A DNA stretch of 64,000 nt from Cupriavidus gilardii (lineage in GTDB: Bacteria > Pseudomonadota > Gammaproteobacteria > Burkholderiales > Burkholderiaceae). Under the pieces are notes generated by a model. It had not been told where the DNA came from. It saw only the letters and a program-made list of their open reading frames with translations, and did not search any database. Shown one piece after another: positions 17,778-27,931 of the stretch (positions within the stretch are counted from its first letter, which is position 1; the number at the start of each line of letters is the position of its first letter). The stretch spans positions 62,001 through 126,000 of the forward strand of contig NZ_JABTYE010000017.1 in NCBI RefSeq assembly GCF_013314895.1. Direction: 5' to 3'. The translations under genes and the position numbers were made by a program.

Positions 17778-18242
17778 ATGATCCAAGACGAGATTGACCT
17801 ATTTCCGCTGCAGGCGGTGCGAGTCCGCTCCAATGGGAAGCGCGACTACGAGCCAGCGGCCAAGCGGCGTCTGATTGAGTTCTGCCTTCAATCGGGAGCA
17901 TCGGTTTCGGGCACGGCTCTCAAGGCTGGCATCAACGCTAATCAGTTGCGCAAATGGATTCGGGAGTACCGAGATTCAGCGCAGGCGCGAGGTGCATTGC
18001 CGGCATTCGTGCCGGTTGTCCAGGAGGTTCTGGATTCGCGGCCGATCGAGACACCTGCAAAGGTCGTGGTGCCTCGCCGCGAAGCGGCCTCAGCGACTGC
18101 CGATTCGCCACCGCAGCGAGCGCTACCGCTGGCACTCTTGAGCGCGAAGCTACCCAACGGGGTATCACTCGAGCTCGAATGCGACGAGCGACACGTGGCG
18201 CTCGTAAGGGCAATGATCGAAGCCCTGAATGGAGGCCATTGA
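17778..18242 (+). CDS. tnpA: IS66 TnpA (helix-turn-helix accessory)
   Basis: The 154-aa accessory protein of IS66 elements starts at ATG 17778. The N-terminal helix-turn-helix contains KRRLIEFCLQSGASVSGTAL..GINANQLRKWIREY, the IS3/IS66 OrfA-type fold. A linker and a short conserved C-terminal ELECDERHVALVRAMIEAL segment follow. It is thought to aid end recognition. Its stop overlaps the tnpB start (TGATG), the typical IS66 coupling. Confidence 0.88.
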   Translation: MIQDEIDLFPLQAVRVRSNGKRDYEPAAKRRLIEFCLQSGASVSGTALKAGINANQLRKWIREYRDSAQARGALPAFVPVVQEVLDSRPIETPAKVVVPRREAASATADSPPQRALPLALLSAKLPNGVSLELECDERHVALVRAMIEALNGGH

Positions 18243-18592
18243 TGTTCCGCCTCGACGCTGGGCTGCGGGTGTACCTGCATCGCGACGCTGTGGACTTCCG
18301 TAAGAACATCAACGGCCTGGCACTGCTGGTCGAGCAGGCGCTCGGGCTGGATCCGTTTGCATCTGCTGTATTTGTGTTCCGCAACCAGCGGGCCGATCGC
18401 ATCAAGATTCTCGGCTGGGATCGCAACGGCTTCTGGCTACTGTTGAAGCGATTGGAGGCGGACCGGTTTGCTTGGCCACGCGAGGCGTCGGTGGCCACGC
18501 TGACGGTCGAACAGTTGCACTGGCTGCTCGAGGGAATCGACATCGAGGCGATGCGCCGGCACCCGCACCGAGAATACCATCGCGCTGCGTGA
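18242..18592 (+). CDS. tnpB: IS66 TnpB (Orf2 family)
   Basis: This 116-aa IS66 Orf2 protein from ATG 18242 overlaps the tnpA stop by one base. The signature FRLDAGLRVYLHRDAVDFRK and RADRIKILGWDRNGFWLLLKRLE is diagnostic of the family. It is required for IS66 transposition, by an unclear mechanism. The frame is intact at normal length. Confidence 0.92.
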   Translation: MFRLDAGLRVYLHRDAVDFRKNINGLALLVEQALGLDPFASAVFVFRNQRADRIKILGWDRNGFWLLLKRLEADRFAWPREASVATLTVEQLHWLLEGIDIEAMRRHPHREYHRAA

Positions 18593-18623
18593 ACGCTGCT
18601 TGGCGGCAGCGGTCTAACCCGCC

Positions 18624-20213
18624 ATGCCATCCACGCCCGTCACCGTTACCGCCGCCGAGCTGCAACTGTTGCGAGACGCCGAGCGCGAGCTCAAGGCAAT
18701 ACTCGCGGAACGCGAGGCAATCAAGGGCGAGCTGCGTGTGATGACGGTCCAGCGAGACCTGCTCTTGGAACAGCTCAAGGCGTTCCAGCGTAAGCTGTTC
18801 GCCGCCAAGAGCGAGGCGCGAGGCTCGGAGCAGAAGGACTTGTTCCTCAATGAGGCCGAAGCCATGGCGGCAGCGGCCGCGCAGCCGGCGCAGGAAGAAG
18901 AAGGTACGCCCGAGACCGAAGTGGCCGGGCACACACGCAAGAAGCGTGGCCGTAAGCCGCTCGACCCGGCGCTGCCCCGTGTCGAGGTTCGTCACGAACT
19001 ACCCGAATCGGAACGCGTCTGCCCCCTCGATGGCCAGACTCTGGTCGAGATTGCCGTTGAGGTCAGCGAACAGCTCGACATCGTGCCGCAACAGGTCCGC
19101 GTGATCCAGCACCAGCGGGTCAAGTACGCCTGCCCATGCTGCGACGGCGGCATCAAGACGACGCCGGCACCGGCACGCATTATTCCCAAGGGACTCCTTA
19201 CCGAATCGGCGCTGGCCTGGTGCATCACCTCGAAGTATCAGGATGGCCTGCCGCTGTACCGCCAGGCAGCGCTGCTGCATCGCTTCGGCGGGGACCTCTC
19301 TCGCGGCACCCTGGCCGCAAGCATAGTGCGAGTAGGCCAAGCGGTGCAGCCAATCATCAACCTGCTGCGTGACCATCTGCTGGAAGCAGACGTCGTGTAC
19401 GGTGATGAGACAACGGTACAGGTGCTCAAGGAGTCCGGCAGGCCTGCCCAGAGAAAGAGCTTCCTATGGGCGCAGATGAATGGCACGGGCCCGCCGGTAC
19501 GGTTGTTTGCCTATAGCCCCACACGCGAGACAAAGCAGGCTACGGCTCTCTATGCCGGCATCAAGCCTGGGTCGGTGTTGATGACCGACGGCTATGCACC
19601 ATACGACGACGTCGCAAACACCTATCAGTTGGTGCACCTCGGATGCTGGGCGCACGCGCGGCGCTACCTGGTCGAGGCGGAGCAAGCCTTGCCCAAGGAC
19701 AAGCGCGCCGACCACACGGTCACCGGATTCCTGCAGCGCATCGGCAAGCTGTTTGCCATCGAACGCCACACGCTCGAGATGAGGCCGGAACAACGGCAGC
19801 AAGTTCGCGCCGAACAAAGCCAGCCGCTGCTGGCCGAGATCGAAACGATGCTGCTGCAACACCTGCATACCGTACTGCCGCAAAGCCTGTTCGGCAAGGC
19901 GCTGCACTACCTGCATGGGCAGTGGCCAAAGCTCGTGCGCTACATCGAGAACGGAACTTGGCCGATCTCGAACAATCCCTGCGAGAACGCGATTAGGCCA
20001 TTCGTGATCGGACGGAGAAACTTCCTCTTCTGCGACACCGTGGCCGGTGCCAACGCCAGCGCAAGTCTTTACTCACTGGTGGAAACCTGCAAGGCCAACG
20101 ACGTCGATCCGTATCAGTATCTCGTTGCCTTGTTCAAGGCGTTGCCACACGCACAGACCGCCGACGACTACGAGGCTCTGCTGCCCTGGACGCTCAAGTC
20201 CTCAGACGCCTAG
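18624..20213 (+). CDS. tnpC: IS66 transposase
   Basis: This 529-aa transposase begins with a coiled-coil/leucine-rich N-terminus (AELQLLRDAERELKAILAER). A zinc-finger-like segment follows (ERVCPLDG...YACPCC), then the DDE domain: VYGDETTVQVL (first Asp), VLMTDGYAPYD (second Asp), and NNPCENAIRPFVIGRRNFLF at the Glu region. It is intact and full length, so the element is potentially active. Confidence 0.93.
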   Translation: MPSTPVTVTAAELQLLRDAERELKAILAEREAIKGELRVMTVQRDLLLEQLKAFQRKLFAAKSEARGSEQKDLFLNEAEAMAAAAAQPAQEEEGTPETEVAGHTRKKRGRKPLDPALPRVEVRHELPESERVCPLDGQTLVEIAVEVSEQLDIVPQQVRVIQHQRVKYACPCCDGGIKTTPAPARIIPKGLLTESALAWCITSKYQDGLPLYRQAALLHRFGGDLSRGTLAASIVRVGQAVQPIINLLRDHLLEADVVYGDETTVQVLKESGRPAQRKSFLWAQMNGTGPPVRLFAYSPTRETKQATALYAGIKPGSVLMTDGYAPYDDVANTYQLVHLGCWAHARRYLVEAEQALPKDKRADHTVTGFLQRIGKLFAIERHTLEMRPEQRQQVRAEQSQPLLAEIETMLLQHLHTVLPQSLFGKALHYLHGQWPKLVRYIENGTWPISNNPCENAIRPFVIGRRNFLFCDTVAGANASASLYSLVETCKANDVDPYQYLVALFKALPHAQTADDYEALLPWTLKSSDA

Positions 20214-20260
20214 CGGATACCGCCGGCGGCCGCAAGGGACGCCCTCAAAAGACCGCTTAC

Positions 20261-20268
20261 CAAACAGT
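20261..20268. repeat. IS66 target-site duplication, right copy
   Basis: Exact copy of the CAAACAGT found at 17688-17695, immediately after the CGCTTAC terminus. Confidence 0.9.
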
Positions 20269-20335
20269 CATACAAAAGATCCTTGTCAAGGAAATCAGGG
20301 GCGACGATCAGCACCAGGTGCGGCACATCAATTGG
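20261..20335 (-). pseudogene. 5' half of a small membrane-protein gene split by IS66
   Basis: Read on the minus strand, this segment (IDVPHLVLIVAP) and the segment left of the IS (LFAWYPRRP, 17641-17695) together parallel FDLPHDVLVVVLSS...LFAWYLRRR of the intact gene at 20601-20888. The nucleotide match continues across the target site (TTTGTATG, CTGTTTGC, TGGTAT) with a small gap. It appears to be a tandem paralogue inactivated by IS66, with extra frame damage. Confidence 0.55.
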
Positions 20336-20370
20336 CGCGAAAGCGTACACAGGCCGCTAGGAGCGAGAGT

Positions 20371-20499
20371 ATGAACAAATCGTCAATTTGGAAAGTCATC
20401 TTGATTGTGTGCGCCGCCGTCGGCGTGATTGCCATCCTTGGTGTGGTAGGGATGCTTTTGATGCATCAGCGCATGATGGGCGGTCTGAGCTGTTGCTAG
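20371..20499 (+). CDS. 42-residue single-pass membrane peptide with Met/His/Cys tail
   Basis: ATG 20371 is preceded by GGAGCGAGAGT. The product is one membrane helix (WKVILIVCAAVGVIAILGVVGMLL) followed by MHQRMMGGLSCC, a tail rich in soft-metal ligands. No family was recognised by name. Position next to cusDCBAF and the CC/MM/H residues suggest a copper-linked membrane peptide; this is inference. It is divergent from the split gene at its 5' side. Confidence 0.5.
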   Translation: MNKSSIWKVILIVCAAVGVIAILGVVGMLLMHQRMMGGLSCC

Positions 20500-20600
20500 T
20501 CCGGGTAAGCAACGTAGCGGCGCCTGGGCACCGGAATGGAAGCCCCCAGCCGTGCGAGCCATTGCAAGGAGGTAACCAGTGGACGCCCCCTTTCCGACCG

Positions 20601-20888
20601 CTATTTGCTCCGTCTGCTCGACTTCCTGGTGCGCTTGCGCGAGACCGTGCCATGCTGGTCGCGAATTCGCCGGGGGCCGTGCCGTCGTCGCAGATACCAA
20701 GCAAACAGTCCGAGCATACAAAGGAGGATGGCCAGTGAGCTCAGGACGACGACGAGGACATCGTGGGGCAGATCAAAAGGGTTGTGGCGCACGGTCTGAT
20801 TCGATTCGGAGTTGGCTTGCCAGGATCGTTGCGCAGTGGCGCCCATGGCTGCCAGCGTGACGTTGCTAGGCCATGCCGTGACGCGCAC
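20601..20888 (-). CDS. Small single-pass membrane protein downstream of cusF
   Basis: A frame of up to 95 aa (start 20888; internal starts possible). The centre FDLPHDVLVVVLSSLAILLCMLGLFAWYLRRR is one membrane helix with a positively charged cytoplasmic side. The tail is Arg/Lys-rich. The gene begins 37 bp after cusF on the same strand and is probably the last gene of the cus operon. A disrupted paralogue flanks IS66. Function unknown. Confidence 0.5.
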   Translation of the reverse strand: MRVTAWPSNVTLAAMGATAQRSWQANSESNQTVRHNPFDLPHDVLVVVLSSLAILLCMLGLFAWYLRRRHGPRRIRDQHGTVSRKRTRKSSRRSK

Positions 20889-20924
20889 GGCCGCCGGCGG
20901 CGAACCCGTGCGCGCATGGGGCGA

Positions 20925-21263
20925 TTACTTGCGCTGCATATCCACGACCGTCGGCGCGCCATCCACCTTGTCGAATGTCACCGACACGGCATCGCCTTCC
21001 TTGAACTTGCCAAGCGAGGCGCGATCCTTGACCGGGAACACCATGGTCATGCCGGGCATGCCCAGATTCTCGATCGGGCCGTGCTTGAGCGTGACCTTCC
21101 CGGTTTGCGCATCAATCTTCTTGATTTCTGCGGGCACCGGCCGAGCTGCCTGTTGCGAGGCGGCGGGCGCCTTCATGTCCATGCCGTCCATCGAACCCGC
21201 GGCGAACACGGCCGGCGCGGCAATGATGGCCAGGGCGGCGGCGAGGGTCTTGAGGTGTTTCAT
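20925..21263 (-). CDS. cusF: CusF-like periplasmic copper chaperone
   Basis: 112 aa from ATG 21263, overlapping the cusA stop as ATGA, with an AGGAGG ribosome-binding site inside the cusA end. A signal peptide (cut near AVFAA) leads to a CusF OB-fold domain: [23 protein letters not shown]61, M72 and M74 match the CusF copper ligands. The Trp that stacks on Cu(I) in E. coli CusF (NWPEMTM) is missing, and Met69 takes its place. It hands periplasmic Cu(I)/Ag(I) to CusB/CusA. Last efflux gene in cusDCBAF order. Confidence 0.9.
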   Translation of the reverse strand: MKHLKTLAAALAIIAAPAVFAAGSMDGMDMKAPAASQQAARPVPAEIKKIDAQTGKVTLKHGPIENLGMPGMTMVFPVKDRASLGKFKEGDAVSVTFDKVDGAPTVVDMQRK

Positions 21264-24200
21264 TGTGATTCCTCCTGAGGTGTGAGGTTGGGGGAAAGGG
21301 AAGCCTGCTTGATCTGACGGCGGCGTAGCAGCAGATACACCGCCGGGACCACAAACATGGACAGCAGCGGCGCCGTCACCATGCCGCCGACCATCGGTGC
21401 AGCGATGCGCTGCATCACTTCTGAGCCGGTTCCGTGCGACCACATGATCGGAAGCAGGCCGGCCAGAATTACAGCTACGGTCATCGCTTTCGGGCGCACA
21501 CGCAGCACGGCGCCTTCCTGGATGGCATCGAGCAGGGCCGCAAGACTGTTTTGCCCATCCTCGAGCCGTTCCTGCCAGGCATGCTTCAGATAGAGCAGCA
21601 TGATGACGCCGAATTCCGCAGCGACCCCGGCCAGTGCAATGAAGCCGACAATCCCGGCCACCGACAGGTTGTATCCCAGCAGATAGAGTAGCCAGAAGCC
21701 GCCGATTAAGGCCAGCGGTAGAGTGCCCATGATGAGCAGCGCCTCATCCAGCCGGCCGAATACCAGGTAGAGCAAGACGAAGATGATCAGCAGGGTGAAC
21801 GGGACCACTACCTTCAGCTTCGCGGTGGCGCGCTCGAGATACTCGAATTGTCCCGACCAGCTCAGGGAGTACCCGGCTGGCATCGGGACGGCTCTGGCGA
21901 CTGCCACCTGCATGTCTTGCACGGCAGAGCGCAGGTCCCTGCCGCGAATGTCGACGTAGATCCACCCGGAGAGCCGCGCATTTTCACTGCGCAACATGGG
22001 CGGCCCTTGCACAACCTGGATGCGCGCAACGTCGGCCAGCGTGATTTGCAGCCCCTTGTCGGTCACGATCGGTAGTCTGCGCAGTTGCTCGATGGAGTCC
22101 CGATAGTCGCGCGGATACCTGACATTGATCGGAAAGCGCGCAAGCCCGTCGACCACTTCGCCGACGTTTTCGCCACCGATGGCCGACGAGACGATCGCCT
22201 GAACGTCGTCAATGTTCAGGCCATACCGGCCCGCAGCCGCCCGGTCGATATCGACGTCGATGTACCGCCCGCCAGTGAGCCGCTCGGCCAGCGCGGAGGT
22301 GACTCCGGGAACCGACTTGACGGCCTCCTCGATGCGCGTGGCCAGTCGATCGATTTCCTTCAGGTCCGTACCGGCGACCTTGATCCCCACCGGGCTTTTG
22401 ATGCCGGTGGCGAGCATGTCGATGCGGTTGCGGATCGGTGGCACCCAGATGTTGGACAGCCCTGGCACCCTGACGACCCGATCGAGCTCCTCCACCAGCT
22501 TGTCGGTGGTCATGCCGGCACGCCATTGGTCCTTGGGCTTGAACTGGACGGTGGTCTCGAACATCTCGATCGGCGCCGGATCGGTGGCGGTATCGGCGCG
22601 GCCCGCCTTGCCGTACACCGTCGCGACCTCTGGCACTGTCTTGATGAGCCGATCAGTCTGCTGCAGGAGCTGGGAGGCCTTGCCTGCGGAAAGGCCCGAC
22701 AACGCAGAGGGCATGTAGAGCAGATCGCCTTCATCCAGGGGCGGCATGAATTCGCCGCCAATGCGCATAATGGGCCACGCGGTGGCGATCAGCAGCACGG
22801 CGGCGATCGCCAGCGTGGTCTTCGGATACGTGAGCACCTTGCCGAGCAATGGCTGGTAGCCGCGAATCAGCCAGCGATTGAGCGGATTGGCCTGCTCCGA
22901 CGGAATTTTTCCGCGGATCATGTAACCCATCAGCACCGGTACCAAGGTGACGGACAATCCGGCAGCGGCTGCCATGGAATAGGTCTTGGTGAAGGCCAGC
23001 GGCGAGAAGAGCCGGCCCTCCTGCGCCTCCAGCGTGAACACCGGAATGAACGACAACGTGATGATCAGCAGCGAGAAGAACAGGGCCGGCCCAACCTCGG
23101 CGGCAGATTTGCCGATGACGCGCCAGTGTTCATGGGCGCTGAGTTCGCGCTGCGGATTGTCGGCATGCCAGTGCTCGAGATGCTTGTGCGCGTTCTCGAT
23201 CATGACCACCGCGGCATCGACCATCGCGCCGATGGCGATGGCAATCCCACCCAGCGACATGATGTTGGCATTGACGCCCTGGTAGCGCATCACCAGGAAG
23301 GCGGCCAGCACGCCCAGCGGTAGCGAGACGATGGCCACCAGCGCCGAGCGCAGGTGAAACAGGAACACCAGGCAGACCAGCGCCACGACCGCAAATTCCT
23401 CGATCAGCTTGGTGGTGAGATTGGCCACCGCCCGCTTGATCAGTGCCGAGCGGTCGTACGTCGTAACGATCTCGACGCCCTTGGGCAGGCTCTTCTGTAG
23501 GGTGGCGAGCTTGGCCTTGACCGCTTCAATGGTCTCCAGGGCGTTCTTGCCCGAGCGCAGCACGATGACGCCGCCGGCCACTTCGCCCTGGCCATTCAGC
23601 TCGGCAATGCCACGCCGCATCTCGGGGCCGAGCTGCACAGTGGCAACGTCACCCAGCCGTACCGGGATGCCGGCGTCGCTGGTGACCAGCGGAATCTGGC
23701 GAAAGTCGTCCAGCGTTTTCAGATAGCCGGTCGCCCGCACCATGTACTCCGCTTCGCCCAACTCCAGCACCGAGCCGCCGGTTTCCTGGTTGGCGCCCTT
23801 GAGCGCTGCCAGCACCTTGGCCTGCGATAGGTTATAGGCGCGCAGTCGATCCGGCATCAGCACGATCTGGTATTGCTTGACCATGCCGCCGAGCGAGGCC
23901 ACTTCGGCGACGTTGGGCAGGGACTTGAGCTCGAAGCGCAGGAACCAGTCCTGCAGCCCCCGTAGCTGGCTGAGGTCATGCTGGCCGGTCTTGTCCACCA
24001 AGGCATACTCATAGATCCAGCCGACGCCGGTTGCATCGGGACCGAGCGCGGGCTTGGCTGCCGCCGGCAGCCGCGACTGCACCTGATTCAGGTACTCGAG
24101 CACGCGCGAGCGCGCCCAGTACAGGTCCGTGCCGTCTTCGAACAGCACATAGACATAGGAGTCACCGAAGAACGAGTAGCCGCGCACGGTCTTGGCGCCG

Positions 24201-24430
24201 GGCACCGATAGCATGGTCGTGGTGAGCGGATAGGTCACCTGGTTTTCCACGATCTGCGGCGCCTGGCCAGGGAAGGGCGTGCGGATGATCACTTGCACGT
24301 CGGACAGGTCTGGCAGCGCGTCAAGCGGCGTACTCTGTACCGCCCAAAGCCCCCAGGCGGTCACCATGACCGTGGCGAGCAGCACCAGGAAGCGATTGCG
24401 GATGGAGGCGAGGATGAGCCGGGCAATCAT
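21260..24430 (-). CDS. cusA: CusA heavy-metal RND efflux pump
   Basis: This 1056-aa inner-membrane proton/metal antiporter starts at ATG 24430, overlapping the cusB stop by ATGA. It begins [22 protein letters not shown] (first helix). The HME-RND signature [23 protein letters not shown] in the fourth helix carries the proton-relay acidic residues. Periplasmic porter and docking domains follow in normal order, with a second hydrophobic block at the C-terminus. It exports Cu(I)/Ag(I) through CusB and CusC. Full length with no damage seen. Confidence 0.95.
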   Translation of the reverse strand: MIARLILASIRNRFLVLLATVMVTAWGLWAVQSTPLDALPDLSDVQVIIRTPFPGQAPQIVENQVTYPLTTTMLSVPGAKTVRGYSFFGDSYVYVLFEDGTDLYWARSRVLEYLNQVQSRLPAAAKPALGPDATGVGWIYEYALVDKTGQHDLSQLRGLQDWFLRFELKSLPNVAEVASLGGMVKQYQIVLMPDRLRAYNLSQAKVLAALKGANQETGGSVLELGEAEYMVRATGYLKTLDDFRQIPLVTSDAGIPVRLGDVATVQLGPEMRRGIAELNGQGEVAGGVIVLRSGKNALETIEAVKAKLATLQKSLPKGVEIVTTYDRSALIKRAVANLTTKLIEEFAVVALVCLVFLFHLRSALVAIVSLPLGVLAAFLVMRYQGVNANIMSLGGIAIAIGAMVDAAVVMIENAHKHLEHWHADNPQRELSAHEHWRVIGKSAAEVGPALFFSLLIITLSFIPVFTLEAQEGRLFSPLAFTKTYSMAAAAGLSVTLVPVLMGYMIRGKIPSEQANPLNRWLIRGYQPLLGKVLTYPKTTLAIAAVLLIATAWPIMRIGGEFMPPLDEGDLLYMPSALSGLSAGKASQLLQQTDRLIKTVPEVATVYGKAGRADTATDPAPIEMFETTVQFKPKDQWRAGMTTDKLVEELDRVVRVPGLSNIWVPPIRNRIDMLATGIKSPVGIKVAGTDLKEIDRLATRIEEAVKSVPGVTSALAERLTGGRYIDVDIDRAAAGRYGLNIDDVQAIVSSAIGGENVGEVVDGLARFPINVRYPRDYRDSIEQLRRLPIVTDKGLQITLADVARIQVVQGPPMLRSENARLSGWIYVDIRGRDLRSAVQDMQVAVARAVPMPAGYSLSWSGQFEYLERATAKLKVVVPFTLLIIFVLLYLVFGRLDEALLIMGTLPLALIGGFWLLYLLGYNLSVAGIVGFIALAGVAAEFGVIMLLYLKHAWQERLEDGQNSLAALLDAIQEGAVLRVRPKAMTVAVILAGLLPIMWSHGTGSEVMQRIAAPMVGGMVTAPLLSMFVVPAVYLLLRRRQIKQASLSPNLTPQEESQ

Positions 24431-25995
24431 GGCTTCGCTCCTGCAACGGCGGCGGCCGACTCGACCGCGGACAGGGTCGCCACGCCGTCCTTGTCCAGTC
24501 CGAAGCGGAACCGGACCTGATCCCCTGGCTTGAATCCCTTGGGCATGCCGGCTGGCGGCGCGGCAAACTCCATCGTCATGGCGCCCCACTGCGCCGACGG
24601 AATGGGGCCATGGGAGATCGTCATGCTCTGCTCGGTGACGGTCTCGATCCGGCCGACGCCTTGATGTTCCGGCCCGGGCGCTGCAGCGGCGCCAGGCGCC
24701 GACGCGCCGGCTGCAGAGGCGGCCGTGGGCGCGGTCATGCGCTGCGCGGTGCCGCGCAGGCTCGCCTCCGAGTCGATCAGGAACTGTCCGGACACGACCA
24801 CCTTCTGGCCCGCTTTGAGGCCCTCAATGACTTCGGTTTGGCCGCCTGCAGCCGCGCCGGTCTTGACCTCCACGGGGCTGAACCCGCCCTGGCCGGATGC
24901 CACCATCGCGACCGTGCGTGTGCCGGTACGGATCAGCGCCTCGGTGGGCACGAGCAGGCGATCCGGCCCAGGAGCGGCGTCAAAGCGCACCGAGACAAAC
25001 ATGCCGGGCAAGAGCTGACGGGCCTTGTTCTGCAATTCGATGCGCACCTTGACCGTGCGGGTACCGGCGCTGATATCTGGCAGGATGGCGTCGACCTTGC
25101 CCGACAGCGTCTGGCCGGGCAAGGCTGCCGCGGTGGCCGACACGGTCTGGCCGGGCCGCAACGGGGCGGCCTGACTCTCAGGCACCTCGGCGATCACCCA
25201 AACGGTTGCTAGGCTCGCAATGCGAAACAGGGTCGTTCCCGGCGAAACCGTCATGCCATCGCGCGCACCGATTTCGGTGACGATGCCGTCGACCGAACTG
25301 GTGACCGTCAGCCGCGGCTGCAGTTTGCCGGTGGACTGCACCAACCGGATATGACTCTCGGTCATGCCCACCTGACGCATGCGCGCAATGGCGGCCTCGC
25401 GCAGCTCGCGCTGGAGGCTGCCGTCCATCCGGCTCACGGCCAGATATTCCTCCTGCGCCGCGACCCATTCCGGCGCATAGATTTGCGCCAACGCTTGACC
25501 TTTGCTGACCGGATCGAGGGTGGTCCGAGCGTACGCGTGCTCCACGAATCCGCTGGTGCGGGCCTGCAGCACTTCGATGCTGCGTTCATTGAACGCGACA
25601 TTGCCCGGCACTTGAAGTGCGGCCTCGAGTCGGCCGGTCTTCACCTCGATCGTGCGGATGCCAAGGTTCTGTGTCACGCGGCTGTCGATGGTGACGGCCG
25701 CGCCGCCGCTGGCTTCTTCGTACACCGGCGACAACGGCATATCCATGTACGGCGACTTGCCCGGCTTGTCAAAGCGCTGTCCGGGCACCATCGGGTCGTG
25801 CCAGTAGAGAATGCGCTTGCCAGTTTTCGGGTCAATGTCCCCAGCCTTGAGGGCGGCACCGCTGGCGCTGCTGCCAGAGGTTGCCGACGCGGGCGACTGC
25901 TGGCGCCCTTGCTGTTGACCGAGGTAATAGGCAGCCCCAACGCTTGCCACCACCATCAGGCCTGCCACCGTCCGTGCAATCGTGGTCTTGTTCAT
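24427..25995 (-). CDS. cusB: CusB adaptor with fused C-terminal CusF-like domain
   Basis: This 522-aa periplasmic membrane-fusion protein starts at ATG 25995. After the N-terminal anchor ([20 protein letters not shown]) comes a heavy-metal-binding domain ([19 protein letters not shown]). The barrel-sandwich, alpha-hairpin and beta-barrel regions of an RND adaptor follow. The last ~77 residues (446-522) form a CusF-like domain with H462, W470, M473 and M475 (AQWGAMTM), which keeps the Trp that the free CusF lacks. Most CusB proteins of enterics lack this extension. Overlaps cusC and cusA by ATGA. Confidence 0.93.
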   Translation of the reverse strand: MNKTTIARTVAGLMVVASVGAAYYLGQQQGRQQSPASATSGSSASGAALKAGDIDPKTGKRILYWHDPMVPGQRFDKPGKSPYMDMPLSPVYEEASGGAAVTIDSRVTQNLGIRTIEVKTGRLEAALQVPGNVAFNERSIEVLQARTSGFVEHAYARTTLDPVSKGQALAQIYAPEWVAAQEEYLAVSRMDGSLQRELREAAIARMRQVGMTESHIRLVQSTGKLQPRLTVTSSVDGIVTEIGARDGMTVSPGTTLFRIASLATVWVIAEVPESQAAPLRPGQTVSATAAALPGQTLSGKVDAILPDISAGTRTVKVRIELQNKARQLLPGMFVSVRFDAAPGPDRLLVPTEALIRTGTRTVAMVASGQGGFSPVEVKTGAAAGGQTEVIEGLKAGQKVVVSGQFLIDSEASLRGTAQRMTAPTAASAAGASAPGAAAAPGPEHQGVGRIETVTEQSMTISHGPIPSAQWGAMTMEFAAPPAGMPKGFKPGDQVRFRFGLDKDGVATLSAVESAAAVAGAKP

Positions 25996-27299
25996 GGTTG
26001 AGCTCCTTGCAGTGACGTGGGCTGGACTGCGGTGGGTAACGGCATCAGGAAGGTCAGGTCCGCCCAGAGTCGGGCGGTGGCGGCCTCAAGTTTGAGGCGC
26101 TCAAGCGAAATATTGAGCGCCTTGCGGCTGGCATCGGCCACGGCGGTCAGGGTGCCGGCACCCGCTCGATAGGCAGTCAGGGCCGCTTCGGTCTGTGCCT
26201 TGGCCAGCGGCACCGTGGTGCTCCGATAGCGCTCGAGCCGCGCCTGGCTGAGCGCCAGCTCTGCCTGCTTGCCGCGCAACTGCCCGAGCAAGCCGCGGCG
26301 TACGACTTCGGCTTGCGCGCGCGCGGCGTCGGCCTGCGCAAGCTTTGCGGCCAGTTCCCGATCCTGGCGATGCTTCTGGTCCCAGGGAAGCGGCAGTGAG
26401 ACGTTGAGCGAAACCATGTTGGAGTAGGCGGGGCCGCGCTGGCTGTACATCAGTTCCACGCTCACATCCGGGATCTTGTTCTCCCGAGCGACCCGGCTTT
26501 CCGCCTCGGCGACGCCAACCTGTGCCTCGGCCGCCGCCACCTCCGGCAGTTGCGCCACGCCGCCGGCATCCAAGGTATTGAGCCAGGCCGGCGCCTCAAA
26601 GCCAGGGGGTTCGGCCAGGGGAAGTTCTGCAGCCTCGCCCACCCAGCGTCGCAGCATCGCTCGGGCTGATACCAGTGCGGCGCGGGCCTCGTCTTCGCGA
26701 TCTTGCAGTTGACGGAGCTCCAGTTCGGCGGCCAGGATGTCGGCACGGGAGCCGCGGTTGCCGCGATAGGCGGCCTGCGCCGCGTCTACCATCAGCTTGA
26801 TGGATTGCGCTTGCTCATTGAGCACGCTGTAGGCACGTTCGGCGTTCCAGCGGTCCAGCCAGGCCGTCGCGGCGCCGCGCTGCACCGTCGCCAGCGCCGC
26901 CGTACGCTGGGCCTCTGCCGAAGACGCCTCGGCTTCGAAGCGCTGGGCGCGAGCCTCACGCTTGGCCGATCGCGTGAACTCCTGCATCAGGCTGATCGAG
27001 CGCATCGTCATCGATTCCGTGCCGAGGGAAAACCGGTCGGGTCCGTTCGCCGGCACGTTATTGACGCCAACCTTCAGGACTGGGTCAGGTAACTGCCGGC
27101 CAGCCACCGCCATCTCGATGGCGGACTGGACCGCCGAGTGCGATGTTTCGGCATCCGTCGAGTGGGAAGACGCGAGCGCCACGGCTTCCTGCAAGGAGAG
27201 TGCGGCCGCGGGTTGCGCCCATCCGGGATGGGCAGCGGCGAACAGCGTAAGGGCGAGCGTCAGATGGCACCCATACGCAAAGGGAAAACGCAAATGCAT
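25992..27299 (-). CDS. cusC: CusC outer-membrane factor
   Basis: A 435-aa TolC/CusC-family protein starting at ATG 27299. The signal peptide (LTLALTLFAAAHPGWAQ) is not followed by a lipobox Cys, unlike E. coli CusC. The repeated long coiled-coil helices rich in Ala/Gln/Arg/Glu (AQRFEAEASSAEAQRTAALA; LAKAQTEAALTAYRAGAGTL) and OEP-family pattern are clear. It forms the trimeric outer-membrane duct of the Cu/Ag efflux complex. Its stop overlaps the cusB start. Confidence 0.92.
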   Translation of the reverse strand: MHLRFPFAYGCHLTLALTLFAAAHPGWAQPAAALSLQEAVALASSHSTDAETSHSAVQSAIEMAVAGRQLPDPVLKVGVNNVPANGPDRFSLGTESMTMRSISLMQEFTRSAKREARAQRFEAEASSAEAQRTAALATVQRGAATAWLDRWNAERAYSVLNEQAQSIKLMVDAAQAAYRGNRGSRADILAAELELRQLQDREDEARAALVSARAMLRRWVGEAAELPLAEPPGFEAPAWLNTLDAGGVAQLPEVAAAEAQVGVAEAESRVARENKIPDVSVELMYSQRGPAYSNMVSLNVSLPLPWDQKHRQDRELAAKLAQADAARAQAEVVRRGLLGQLRGKQAELALSQARLERYRSTTVPLAKAQTEAALTAYRAGAGTLTAVADASRKALNISLERLKLEAATARLWADLTFLMPLPTAVQPTSLQGAQP

Positions 27300-27372
27300 A
27301 AAGCCTCCGCTAAGCAACGACCACCCTGAACACCATGGTTTCAGGGCACGATAGCAAGCATTGCTTCGGAGG

Positions 27373-27771
27373 CTAGTTTCGGAAACAGCAGTGGAGAATG
27401 GGCAGGGGGCGAGGGGGCGCGCGCGGCACCGCGTCGGCGTAGACCGCTCGCTGGCTGACGAATATCGGCACCATCGCCGGCTCAACCAGATTGACAAGCA
27501 CGGGCTGGAACGCAGGAATCTGCGGGCTGGGGTGGTCGGCCGACTTGGAGCCAAGCTGGCAGTGCTCCAGGCACAAGCCATCATGGGCAGCCGGCGCTTC
27601 GGCCTTCTGCGTCATCTCGGGACAGGACTCCGTCATCCCGGCCATGTCCGCCATGCCGTCCATCGAATACCGGCTGCCCGCGCAGGCGTAGGCGGCCGCT
27701 GCCAGCTGAACTGTCAGGAATGTACTCAGCAGGAAGGCGGCAAGCCAAAGCCGGCGAAAACGGGTACGCAC
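27373..27771 (-). CDS. Small exported Cys/Met-rich protein heading the cus operon (CusD-like)
   Basis: 132 aa with a signal peptide (LWLAAFLLSTFLTVQLAAAAYAC), then GSRYSMDGMADMAGM, scattered Cys (SCPEM, LCLEHCQLG, HCCF) and a Pro-rich C-terminus. These are soft-metal ligands. It lies 73 bp before cusC on the same strand. Cupriavidus cus operons are described as cusDCBAF, so position makes it CusD-like. CzcI-type small proteins at the head of RND operons are an alternative description. Function unproven. Confidence 0.6.
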   Translation of the reverse strand: MRTRFRRLWLAAFLLSTFLTVQLAAAAYACAGSRYSMDGMADMAGMTESCPEMTQKAEAPAAHDGLCLEHCQLGSKSADHPSPQIPAFQPVLVNLVEPAMVPIFVSQRAVYADAVPRAPPRPLPILHCCFRN

Positions 27772-27931
27772 GTTGAAGATGTCCGATTTGAGCCGAATGG
27801 TAGCAGCGTTTGGCCGCTTTCGGCACTTTGCCCTCGCGGCCGTTTGCCGCAGATCAAATGCAGACGGGGTAGCCCATCCGGGGAGCGTTCCGGCGAGCCA
27901 CGCAAACTAGCTCGCCGGTTTCCAGGCTCGG

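Larger units (their letters stand above)
17696..20260 (+). mobile_element. Complete IS66-family insertion sequence (2565 bp)
   Basis: The left end GTAAGCG and right end CGCTTAC are the characteristic IS66 termini. The element carries tnpA, tnpB and the IS66 transposase in order. A perfect 8-bp duplication CAAACAGT flanks it, so the insertion is recent or undisturbed. It splits a small membrane-protein gene whose halves lie at 17641-17695 and 20261-20330. Confidence 0.93.

Noticed and set aside
22085..23323. 412-codon frame antisense to cusA
   Set aside because: Compositionally biased (His/Arg/Asp/Gly) shadow of a strongly conserved RND gene; no family signature.
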